Source: Lentisphaeria bacterium (GTDB taxonomy: Bacteria > Verrucomicrobiota > Lentisphaeria > Victivallales > GWF2-50-93). From it: DNA of 8,325 nt. Below, one piece after another: positions 1 to 6,161 of the stretch. The stretch's first letter is position 1; every line of letters begins with the position of its first letter. Under the pieces are notes generated by a model. It was not told the origin of the DNA. It ran no database searches and saw nothing but the letters and a program-made list of their open reading frames with translations. Position numbers and translations under genes: made by a program. The stretch covers positions 1 through 8,325 of the forward strand of contig JAGVIF010000186.1 in assembly GCA_020056205.1 (NCBI GenBank). Direction: 5' to 3'.

Positions 1-2
1 AA

Positions 3-28
3 TTCAGCAAAGGACGGGGTTTGCTGAA
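3..28. repeat. Perfect 9-bp stem hairpin at the left edge
   Basis: TTCAGCAAA (3-11) is exactly complementary to TTTGCTGAA (20-28), with an 8-nt loop GGACGGGG. No T-run follows on the + strand, so it is not a good intrinsic terminator. It lies just outside the left 59-bp inverted repeat. The same hairpin is not seen outside the right copy, so it is probably not part of the shared repeat. Confidence 0.7.
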
Positions 29-35
29 CTTATAC

Positions 36-94
36 CTTGCGAGCCCTCCGATGGCATCTGCAACGGCGCGGTTTATGACTTTTGCAACTGGCTC
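36..94 (-). repeat. Left copy of a 59-bp perfect inverted repeat flanking the cassette
   Basis: The reverse complement of 36-94 is identical, base for base, to 8231-8289. Identity stops sharply at both ends, apart from a possible short continuation with a one-base shift on the outer side. Read outward on the - strand it contains an open frame, EPVAKVINRAVADAIGGLA, which stays open to the window edge but has no obvious start codon. It may be a dispersed or MITE-like repeat, a gene fragment, or a recombination site. The sequence alone does not decide. Confidence 0.97.
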
Positions 95-218
95 TAATAA
101 AAGAGTTAAATTAAATCAGTAAGCGCAACCCTCTTAGCGGCACAGTTTGAAAAGGGTAGTCAGGTGTGGCAATCTTGGCTCCCAAACCAAACTGGCCGGA
201 AAGGAAAGGGGGGTTGTC

Positions 219-260
219 ATGAGATATCAGCATCTGACTACGGAGGAAATAATAAAATGA
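219..260 (+). CDS. Possible 13-codon leader ORF overlapping the kinase start
   Basis: A 13-residue frame, MRYQHLTTEEIIK, follows a purine-rich AGGAAAGGGGGG stretch (203-213). It ends at a TGA (258-260) that overlaps the kinase ATG (257-259) as ATGA, the arrangement expected for translational coupling. The peptide faintly resembles the first residues of IS30-type transposases (the HLT-x-EE start), so it may instead be a transposase scrap. No function can be assigned; such short frames also arise by chance. Confidence 0.25.
   Translation: MRYQHLTTEEIIK
242..250 (+). promoter_or_regulatory. Shine-Dalgarno that decides the kinase start
   Basis: GGAGGAAAT lies 6 bases before the ATG at 257. An in-frame GTG at 164 would add 31 residues with no family similarity, including a Gly/Lys-rich stretch. 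The strong ribosome binding site and the typical kinase N-terminus (MIISRTPHRISFFGGGTD) both favour 257. Confidence 0.8.
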
Positions 261-1243
261 TTATTTCGAGGACACCGCATCGAATATCTTTTTTTGGCGG
301 AGGAACAGACTATCCTTCCTACTATTTAAAATATGGAGGGAAGGTACTAGGGGTTGCCGTTGACAAGTACTGTTATCTGAATGTAAGGAAACTCCCGCCA
401 TTTTTTCCGCATAAGCACAGGATAGTCTATTCTGCCCAGGAAAATGTAAACAGCCTTGACGAGATCAAGCACCCTTCGGTCAGGGAGATTTTGAAATATC
501 TCAACATCAAATATGGTGTTTCAATCCATCATGACGGTGATATTCCGGCAAAAAGTGGAATGGGTTCAAGTTCGGCCTTTACTGTAGGGCTTCTTAAGAG
601 TATGGTGGCTCTTGAAGGTAAGATTATTTCAAATGAGCAGCTTCTTAAAGATGCGATATATGTGGAGCAGGAACTCATAAAGGAGAATGTCGGTTCTCAG
701 GATCAGGCATTTGCCGCATATGGAGGATTGAATTTGATTGAATTCAGTTCCAGTGGAGCAATAGAAGTGAATCCTGTCATTACAGATACTGGCAGGATAA
801 AACTGTTTGAACAGCGGCTGATGCTGTTTTATACCGGCATTTCCAGAGTTGCATCTGAAATAGCCGGAGAGCAGATAAGGAATACAGATAAAAATTCGGA
901 AAATCTACACAAGATGAAGAAACTTGTCGATGAATCCTTTGATATCCTTGTTTCGAGCAAAAGAAATATTGACGAGTTCGGGGAAATGCTCAATCATACC
1001 TGGAGTCTTAAGAAAACTCTTTCCTCCCGGATAAGCAACGAAGATACTGATAAGCTATATGAAATGGCTTTGAAAGCTGGTGCAATGGGGGGGAAATTGC
1101 TCGGGGCTGGAGGAGGGGGATTTATGCTTCTTTATGTGCAGCCTGAAAAGCAGAATGAAGTGAAAAATGAGCTTTCCGGCTATCTTCATGTCCCTTTTAA
1201 ATTTGATTTTGGCGGTTCAAAAATACTCGTGTACCAGCCCTAA
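257..1243 (+). CDS. GHMP-family sugar kinase, D-glycero-D-manno-heptose 7-phosphate kinase type
   Basis: A cytoplasmic GHMP kinase of 328 residues, close to the usual HddA length. The N-terminus MIISRTPHRISFFGGGTDYP is typical of the HddA / sugar 1-kinase branch and forms the substrate-binding side. The ATP-binding glycine-rich motif is at 97-107 (PAKSGMGSSSA), and the C-terminal GHMP motif KLLGAGGGGF is at 280-289. HddA phosphorylates heptose 7-phosphate at O-1 so that a phosphatase and a nucleotidyltransferase can make an NDP-heptose. An HddC-like nucleotidyltransferase 5 kb downstream supports that role. Fucokinase-like activity or another sugar 1-kinase activity is possible, because the family is hard to subdivide by eye. 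It starts at 257, not the upstream GTG at 164, on the strength of its ribosome binding site. It is the first gene of the cassette and is followed by a repeat-filled gap. Confidence 0.82.
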   Translation: MIISRTPHRISFFGGGTDYPSYYLKYGGKVLGVAVDKYCYLNVRKLPPFFPHKHRIVYSAQENVNSLDEIKHPSVREILKYLNIKYGVSIHHDGDIPAKSGMGSSSAFTVGLLKSMVALEGKIISNEQLLKDAIYVEQELIKENVGSQDQAFAAYGGLNLIEFSSSGAIEVNPVITDTGRIKLFEQRLMLFYTGISRVASEIAGEQIRNTDKNSENLHKMKKLVDESFDILVSSKRNIDEFGEMLNHTWSLKKTLSSRISNEDTDKLYEMALKAGAMGGKLLGAGGGGFMLLYVQPEKQNEVKNELSGYLHVPFKFDFGGSKILVYQP

Positions 1244-1426
1244 TATGGGAAAATGATGAATTGATGAAACGGTGAACTGTTGAAATGATGAATTGATGAG
1301 AAGTTTTAACTCGTTGAACTGATTTTCGCATATTCAATTCGCCGATTCGGCATTTGATCGATTAAACAAATCAACGTTTCCCCAATTCAACAGTTCAACA
1401 TTTAAACGATTCAACGGGAAGAAATC
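1244..1426 (+). repeat. Intergenic repeat: TTGAA-type arm then TTCAAC-type arm
   Basis: The gap holds no gene. About 1255-1322 consists of degenerate units around TTGAA/TTGATGAA. About 1333-1415 consists of the complementary type, such as ATTCAACAGTTCAACA. The two arms are imperfectly complementary, so a transcript could fold back on itself. The last unit runs directly into the Shine-Dalgarno GGGAAG (1416-1421) of the next gene. Unit length varies and there are no conserved repeat-spacer blocks, so this is not a CRISPR. Confidence 0.85.
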
Positions 1427-2602
1427 ATGCCTAAGCTGAATTGGTCTTTGATGGAGAACAACATTACTAGGGAAGACGTAAACGTCCTTATCAGGTTCCT
1501 TAAGGGAATGCCAAGACTTACCCAGTCTGAAAATGTGATGAAATTCGAAGATGAATGGTCAAAGTGGCTGGGAGTCAGATATAGTGTCTATGTAAATTCA
1601 GGCGCTTCAGCAAATCTGATAACAATTGCAACTTTAAAACAATTGGATGGTACTGGAGAGATAATTGTACCAACGCTGACCTGGGTCTCTGACATTGCTT
1701 CGGTTATTCAGAATGGTTTCAAACCGGTTTTTGTCGACATTAATCCAAAAAACCTGGCAATGGATGAGAATCAGGTTCTTTCAAAGATTACAAGAAAAAC
1801 GAAAGCAGTATTTCTCACCCATGTGCAGGGATTTAATGGGCTGACTCACGGATTGTTGAAGGGAGTAAAGGAGAAAAGTATACCACTCATTGAAGATGTC
1901 TGCGAATCTCACGGCGCTACTTTCAGGAATAAGAAACTTGGGACATTCGGACTGGTTTCAAATTTTTCCTTCTATTTTGCCCATCACATGAGTACAATCG
2001 AAGGTGGGATGGTATGCACTGATGATGCAGATATATATGAGATGATAAGGATGTTCCGCTCGCACGGGATGGTAAGGGAATCTATGTCTCCTAAAATTAG
2101 GGAGAGATATGCTAAAAACAATCCCGGACTGAACCCTGATTTCATATTTGCCTTTCCTGCGTACAATGTGCGCAATACGGAAATAGGCGCTGTTCTCGGT
2201 CGCAGCCAGCTTAAGAAACTTGACGGCAACAACGAGAAAAGGAAAAGAAACTTCAAGATATTTCTGGAAAACCTTGACTCAGAAAAATACAGGATCGATT
2301 TTGATCTTGAAGGCAGCTGCAACTACGCCTTTAATCTTATAATAAGGAAACCTGATCCGGCATTTCGGGATAAGCTCGAAAAGACTATGAGAAAAGCCGG
2401 TGTCGAGTTCAGGAGAGGGAGTTCTGGCGGCGGCAACCAATTGAGACAGCCATACTTGAAGGGAATTGTCCATAGAAATGAGTTTAAGAAATATCCCGAA
2501 ATAGAACATGTCCATTTCTTTGGTTATTATATTGGAAATTATCCGGGGCTGAAGAAGGATAGGATTATCAAACTATGCAAACTGCTGAACACGGTGAGTT
2601 GA
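1427..2602 (+). CDS. ColD-like PLP-dependent sugar 3-dehydratase (DegT/DnrJ/EryC1/StrS fold)
   Basis: A 391-residue fold-type I PLP enzyme, the size of ColD (about 388) and shorter than RfbH/E1 (about 435). In sugar aminotransferases of this fold a lysine forms the Schiff base with PLP. Here that site reads FYFAHHMSTIEGGM, placing His186 at the lysine position, with the PLP-ring aspartate in EDVCESHGA (Asp157) and a Gly/Ser-rich phosphate-binding stretch near NSGASANL. Loss of the lysine in favour of histidine is the hallmark of 3-dehydratases such as ColD (GDP-4-keto-6-deoxymannose to its 3-deoxy form) and E1/RfbH. There is no sign of the E1 N-terminal extension or a ferredoxin partner, so a ColD-like mechanism fits better. 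The nucleotide is unknown; GDP is guessed from the HddC-like neighbour. Its stop codon lies inside a TTGAA repeat unit. The Shine-Dalgarno is GGGAAG at 1416-1421. Confidence 0.8.
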   Translation: MPKLNWSLMENNITREDVNVLIRFLKGMPRLTQSENVMKFEDEWSKWLGVRYSVYVNSGASANLITIATLKQLDGTGEIIVPTLTWVSDIASVIQNGFKPVFVDINPKNLAMDENQVLSKITRKTKAVFLTHVQGFNGLTHGLLKGVKEKSIPLIEDVCESHGATFRNKKLGTFGLVSNFSFYFAHHMSTIEGGMVCTDDADIYEMIRMFRSHGMVRESMSPKIRERYAKNNPGLNPDFIFAFPAYNVRNTEIGAVLGRSQLKKLDGNNEKRKRNFKIFLENLDSEKYRIDFDLEGSCNYAFNLIIRKPDPAFRDKLEKTMRKAGVEFRRGSSGGGNQLRQPYLKGIVHRNEFKKYPEIEHVHFFGYYIGNYPGLKKDRIIKLCKLLNTVS

Positions 2603-2796
2603 AATGGTAAACCGAGGGGAATTGTTGAAATGTTGATTCGATGAACTGATTACCGTTTCAACGACTCATCAATTCCCCTCTTCAACAATTGCCCATCTCG
2701 ACACTTAACGTCTCAAATTATCAACTCAACGATTCAACGTATTTTCGATTCATCAACTCAACGGTTCATCGTATCAACCATTCAACAGGAATATCA
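2603..2796 (+). repeat. Intergenic repeat with convergent arms and a GAGGGGAATTG stem
   Basis: TTGAA-type units continue from the upstream stop to about 2650, followed by TTCAAC-type units from about 2654 to 2786. Within it GAGGGGAATTG (2614-2624) pairs exactly with CAATTCCCCTC (2670-2680), and the adjoining bases are also largely complementary, giving a sizeable hairpin. The TTCAAC arm has no stop codon in the frame of the next gene from 2689 onward, which creates a false in-frame extension. The arm ends in AGGA (2787-2790), the probable ribosome binding site of the SDR gene. Confidence 0.85.
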
Positions 2797-3735
2797 ATGA
2801 AATACAAAATTCTAGTCACAGGCGGCGCCGGCTATCTGGGATCGGTACTTGTGCCGGAATTGCTCAGGGCCGGGCACAGCGTGATGGCGCTGGATAATTT
2901 CATGTACGGACAGAATCCCCTGATGGACTGTTGTGCGGACAGGAACTTTTCAGTCGTCAGAGGCGATGCGAGAGATGCCTCGCTGATAAAGGAGCTTGTG
3001 AAGGACAAGGACTTCGTGATACCCCTTGCCGCACTTGTCGGGGCTCCTCTCTGCGACAGAGACAGGATTGGCGCGGAAACGACCAACCGGGACGCCGTCA
3101 GGACCATTTGCTCCTCAATGTCCGAAGAGCAAAAGCTCATGATACCGATTACAAACAGTGGGTACGGGATTGGCGAAAAGGGGAAATTCTGTACGGAGGA
3201 GACCCCCCTCCGCCCCATCTCCCGTTACGGCATTGTCAAGGCGCAGGCCGAGGAGATAGCGCTTTCGAGGAAGAACTCCGTGAGCCTGAGGCTGGCGACC
3301 GTGTTCGGGGCAAGCCCCAGAATGCGCCTGGACCTTCTCGTAAACGACTTCACATACAGGGCGATGAAGGACAGGTTCATCGTTGTCTTCGAGGGGCATT
3401 TCAAGCGCAACTACATCCATATCAGGGATGTTGCCAGGGCGTTCATGCATGTCATGAATAATTTCGGCGGCATGAAGGGGCAGACCTACAATGTCGGACT
3501 GTCGGATGCTAATATTTCCAAACTGGAACTCTGTGCCAAAATCAAGACGCACCTGCCTAAATTCATATATATTGAAGCCCCTCTTGGCGAGGATCCAGAC
3601 AAACGCGACTATATCGTATCCAATGCAAAGATTGAAGCCGCGGGATTTAAGCCGGCCTTTTCCCTTGATGATGGCATTCAGGAGCTTATCAAAGGCTTCA
3701 CCATGCTTAACAATAGCAGATACAGCAACGTATGA
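2797..3735 (+). CDS. Extended-SDR NAD(P)-dependent nucleotide-sugar epimerase/dehydratase/reductase
   Basis: A 312-residue extended short-chain dehydrogenase/reductase. The Rossmann motif GGAGYLG is at residues 9-15. The catalytic triad is visible as Ser121 (TNSGYG), Tyr144 and Lys148 (YGIVK). The region RNYIHIRDVARAF is the usual nucleotide-sugar-binding segment, and the C-terminal half is the variable substrate domain. Family members epimerise, 4,6-dehydrate or reduce NDP-sugars; motifs alone do not choose between these. In this cassette it could prepare the 4-keto sugar for the ColD-like enzyme or reduce a keto group afterwards. The ATG at 2797 is preferred because it sits 6 bases after AGGA and starts just before the Rossmann strand (MKYKILVTGG). 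The in-frame ATG at 2689 would add 36 residues that are only translated intergenic repeat. The body looks more GC-rich than the two genes before it. Confidence 0.82.
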   Translation: MKYKILVTGGAGYLGSVLVPELLRAGHSVMALDNFMYGQNPLMDCCADRNFSVVRGDARDASLIKELVKDKDFVIPLAALVGAPLCDRDRIGAETTNRDAVRTICSSMSEEQKLMIPITNSGYGIGEKGKFCTEETPLRPISRYGIVKAQAEEIALSRKNSVSLRLATVFGASPRMRLDLLVNDFTYRAMKDRFIVVFEGHFKRNYIHIRDVARAFMHVMNNFGGMKGQTYNVGLSDANISKLELCAKIKTHLPKFIYIEAPLGEDPDKRDYIVSNAKIEAAGFKPAFSLDDGIQELIKGFTMLNNSRYSNV

Positions 3736-3931
3736 GATATTGGAATGAAGCGCTGATTTGTTGAAGTGTTGAATCGTTGAAGTGTTGATTTGAACCTAAG
3801 ACGGGCAGGAAATCCATATGTGGGGAACATTAAGGAAGCATGTCAAGAAATTTATAGCAAAATGAATCATTTCCGAAATTATCAGTTCAGCAACTCAGCA
3901 ACTCAACGTTTCAACAAAACATCAAATTTCT
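3736..3931 (+). repeat. Intergenic repeat with TTGAA arm, unique centre and TTCAAC arm
   Basis: TTGAA-type units fill about 3755-3795 after the SDR stop. TTCAAC-type units fill about 3881-3917 before the next reading frame. Between them lies about 85 bp of non-repeat sequence that includes a tiny possible reading frame (3818-3865). This is the third gap with the same polarity. The unique centre may be what is left of a deleted gene. Confidence 0.8.
3818..3865 (+). CDS. Possible 15-residue basic peptide or gene scrap
   Basis: The frame MWGTLRKHVKKFIAK follows GCAGGA (3805-3810) at a plausible ribosome-binding distance and ends in TGA. Its lysine/arginine-rich pattern could form an amphipathic helix. 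It matches no family I recognise and sits between two repeat arms beside a decayed gene. It may be the start of a lost gene or chance. Confidence 0.15.
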   Translation: MWGTLRKHVKKFIAK

Positions 3932-4282
3932 ATGCATAAAAAAGACATTCTATTCATACATCCCGGCAACCAGAAGAGAACCTATCAGCAGTTGGCCAAC
4001 GAGTTTACTGCGATAGCGACCCCCTCCTGGACATCCCTCGCAAACGGGCATGTATCCGACAACTGGCAGGAATTCTCCCAGCACAGCTATGAAACGCGTC
4101 CTCTTCCGACCAAACACCTCTCGTCCGTCCAAGCGCTTGAATTCAGGGAAAAGGCTTTTGAAGCCTATTTCAAAAACCCCGACTATCTCGACTCCATCGA
4201 AGGCAAATTCGGTCTTAAGACAAGATGTCATATAGAAAAAATGAACGCCGTCAAGATCAAAAGAAAAATACGTGGAAACTAA
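3932..4282 (+). pseudogene. Internally deleted remnant resembling a B12-binding radical SAM protein
   Basis: This 116-residue frame looks like the two ends of a much longer protein joined in frame. Residues 1-36 (KDILFIHPGNQKRTYQQL, then FTAIATPSWTSLA) resemble the start of a cobalamin-binding domain of B12-binding radical SAM proteins. Residues 43-116 (NWQEFSQHSYETRPLPTKHL, then FREKAFEAYFKNPDYL and IKRKIRG) resemble their extreme C-terminus. The family is usually 450-550 residues; nearly all of the B12 fold and the whole CxxxCxxC iron-sulfur radical SAM core are absent. The join lies near residues 37-42 (about 4040-4057). No Shine-Dalgarno precedes the ATG, which follows a TTCAAC repeat arm. 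The intact ancestor may have methylated or rearranged the sugar made here. A short functional derivative is conceivable but unlikely. Identification is from remembered family features, not a search. Confidence 0.6.
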
Positions 4283-4296
4283 AAAAGGAAGTAAAC

Positions 4297-5169
4297 ATGA
4301 AAAGTGTTCGCGAGTGCAAGGAATTAAAACGGCGAGCGTATCACATTCGCCATGACATGCTGAAAATGTGCGTCAAGGCCGGCACCGGCCACGTCACTTC
4401 GTCATCATCGTGCATTGAACTGCTTACCGCCCTGTATCACGGGGGGATAATGCGGCACGATCCGGAAAAACCCGAATGGGGCGGGCGCGACAGGCTGATA
4501 CTCAGCAAGGGGCAGGCAAGCCCGGCCCTTTATACAATCCTTTCGGACTGCGGCTATTTCCCGAAAAAGGATCTCGACAAGTTTGCGCAGGCGGGAGGAA
4601 AGTTCGGGGTGCATCTTCAAAAGAGCGTTCCGGGCGTCGAAATCACCTGCGGCTCATTGGGACACGGGTTCGGGATAGCCGCTGGAATCGCTCTTGGCGC
4701 GAAGATGGACAGGGATTTGTTCCTGACCTTTGCGATATTGGGCGATGGAGAGTGCTATGAAGGTTCCATTTGGGAAACCGCGATGTTCGCAAGCCACAAC
4801 AGGCTCAACAACCTTGTGGCGATTGTGGACCGCAACCACCTGTGCGTCACCGACTTCACCGAAAATCTCATTTCCCTCGAACCTATGGAGGACAAATGGC
4901 GTTCCTTCGGATGGGATGTTCGTAGAATTAACGGACATTCCTTTGACGAAATACTCGACTCACTGGGCGGCATCAGGAACAGATGCTCCAGCGATCCTCT
5001 CGTGATCATCGCCGACACCGTTAAGGGAAAAGGAATAGACTTCATGTCGAATGTCCCTCTTTGGCATGGTATTGCTCCGGGGGCGAAGGATGCGGAAGAG
5101 GCTTATGTTTCGCTGTCGGAAATGTGTGAAAAATGCGACAACTGCATCAGAAAGGACATAAGAAGATGA
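4297..5169 (+). CDS. Transketolase N-terminal subunit (ThDP pyrophosphate-binding half)
   Basis: A 290-residue N-terminal half of a split transketolase. GHV at 31-33 matches the family's first active-site histidine. The ThDP/Mg motif begins GDGECYEGSIWE at 149-160 and closes with the Asn of VDRN at 177-180. GSLGHGFGIAAGIALG (119-134) is the typical glycine-rich turn, and WHG (His257) matches the late active-site histidine. At the usual KGH motif it reads KGQ (Gln73), so one family histidine is replaced. The C-terminus carries an unusual Cys277-x2-Cys280-x2-Cys283 group. With its partner it would move a two-carbon ketol unit from a ketose phosphate to an aldose or, possibly, a keto sugar. ATG 4297 is chosen over the in-frame ATG at 4225 because AAAGGAAG stands just before it and the earlier start lies inside the remnant upstream. 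Its TGA overlaps the partner's ATG. Confidence 0.9.
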   Translation: MKSVRECKELKRRAYHIRHDMLKMCVKAGTGHVTSSSSCIELLTALYHGGIMRHDPEKPEWGGRDRLILSKGQASPALYTILSDCGYFPKKDLDKFAQAGGKFGVHLQKSVPGVEITCGSLGHGFGIAAGIALGAKMDRDLFLTFAILGDGECYEGSIWETAMFASHNRLNNLVAIVDRNHLCVTDFTENLISLEPMEDKWRSFGWDVRRINGHSFDEILDSLGGIRNRCSSDPLVIIADTVKGKGIDFMSNVPLWHGIAPGAKDAEEAYVSLSEMCEKCDNCIRKDIRR

Positions 5170-6098
5170 AACAGATTACGCAGAGAGACGCGTTCTGGAA
5201 CAAAATATACCAGCTTGCGTTGAAAAATAAGGACATTGTCGTTGTAACCGCCGACATGGGAGCTCCTTCGCTTGACAGATTCAGGATAGACCTGCCCGGA
5301 CAGTTCATAAATGTGGGAATAGCCGAGCAGAACGCGATACTTGTCGCGTCCGGGCTGGCGATGACCGGGAAAAGAGCGTTCGTCTATGCGATTGCCCCCT
5401 TCATCACGTTGCGCTGTCTGGAGCAGATCAGGGTTGAGAACAGCATAATGAACATCCCCATCACGATAGTCGGCGTCGGTGCGGGTTTCGGATATGAAGA
5501 TTCCGGTCCAACGCATCACATGGTTGAAGACATATCCGTGATGAGGGCCATGCCGAATGTCACAATCAACAGCATTTCGGACAATGTGATGGCGATTTAT
5601 TTTGCCGAAGCGTCCTGTAAAATGACGAATACAAACTACATTCGACTCGATAGACAGCCCTCGCCTGACATCTATAGGAAAGGGCATGACTTTTCTACGG
5701 GCGTGTCAAGGATTGCGGATGGAAAAGACGGCTGCATAATCGCAACAGGCAGAATAATCAACAATGCGATCGAGGCCGCTAAGAAACTGAATAAAAACAG
5801 AGGGCTGAATCTCAAAATAATAGATATTTATACCCTTCCCGTAAATGATAAGGCGCTGTTGAAGGAAATCAAAGGGGTTCCATGGATAGTTACGCTTGAG
5901 GAAAACTGGATTACAGGCGGAATGGGCTCGGCGGTACTTGAGGCGCTTAACGACAACGCCGTTTGCATGCCTGTAAAAAGAATGGGACTCGCATTTGAAA
6001 AGGGCTATTCGTATGTTTACGGAGGGAGAAACCTTATCCATAAGTCCTACGGGATTGATGCGGACGGCATAGAAAAGGCGGTCTGCGAGTTTCTGTAA
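5166..6098 (+). CDS. Transketolase C-terminal subunit (ThDP pyrimidine-binding half)
   Basis: A 310-residue C-terminal half of a split transketolase. The catalytic glutamate that activates ThDP is Glu54 in NVGIAEQNA. The substrate-site motif SGPTHHMVEDISVMRAMPN contains His117/His118 and lies at 113-131. YAIAPFITLRCLEQIRV (74-90) is the segment packing against the cofactor. The C-terminal third forms the usual transketolase C domain (TLEENWITGGMGSAV). It starts at 5166, overlapping the N-subunit stop by ATGA, so the two should be made together in equal amounts and assemble as a heterotetramer. An earlier in-frame ATG at 5133 would overlap more deeply. The PFITLRCLEQIR wording resembles the branch seen in surface-sugar clusters more than housekeeping transketolase or DXS. 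Function may be ketol transfer to make heptulose or C2 addition to a nucleotide sugar; the latter is inference. Confidence 0.9.
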   Translation: MKQITQRDAFWNKIYQLALKNKDIVVVTADMGAPSLDRFRIDLPGQFINVGIAEQNAILVASGLAMTGKRAFVYAIAPFITLRCLEQIRVENSIMNIPITIVGVGAGFGYEDSGPTHHMVEDISVMRAMPNVTINSISDNVMAIYFAEASCKMTNTNYIRLDRQPSPDIYRKGHDFSTGVSRIADGKDGCIIATGRIINNAIEAAKKLNKNRGLNLKIIDIYTLPVNDKALLKEIKGVPWIVTLEENWITGGMGSAVLEALNDNAVCMPVKRMGLAFEKGYSYVYGGRNLIHKSYGIDADGIEKAVCEFL

Positions 6099-6161
6099 TC
6101 CGTGTGGGCCGGAATCCTGAAGTCGGCGTTTCGGACCTGAAAAGGGAAGAATAGAACGTAA

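Noticed and set aside
164..256. GTG start giving the kinase a 31-residue N-terminal extension
   Set aside because: The extension has no family similarity, and the ATG at 257 has a strong Shine-Dalgarno and the standard N-terminus.
1250..1420. CRISPR array
   Set aside because: Units are 7-15 bp, degenerate and without unique spacers of constant length.
2689..2796. ATG giving the SDR a 36-residue N-terminal extension
   Set aside because: It only translates the stop-free TTCAAC repeat; the ATG at 2797 has AGGA in front and begins the Rossmann fold.
2931..3461. 176-residue + strand frame within the SDR gene
   Set aside because: It is an alternate frame of a GC-rich gene with arginine/glutamine-rich, motif-free translation.
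4225..4296. Earlier ATG for the transketolase N subunit
   Set aside because: It would overlap the upstream remnant and adds a Lys/Arg-rich stretch; AAAGGAAG directly precedes the ATG at 4297.
5103..5687. 194-residue reading frame on the - strand
   Set aside because: It is antisense to the transketolase genes, shows no family motifs, and the sense strand has complete active-site motifs.
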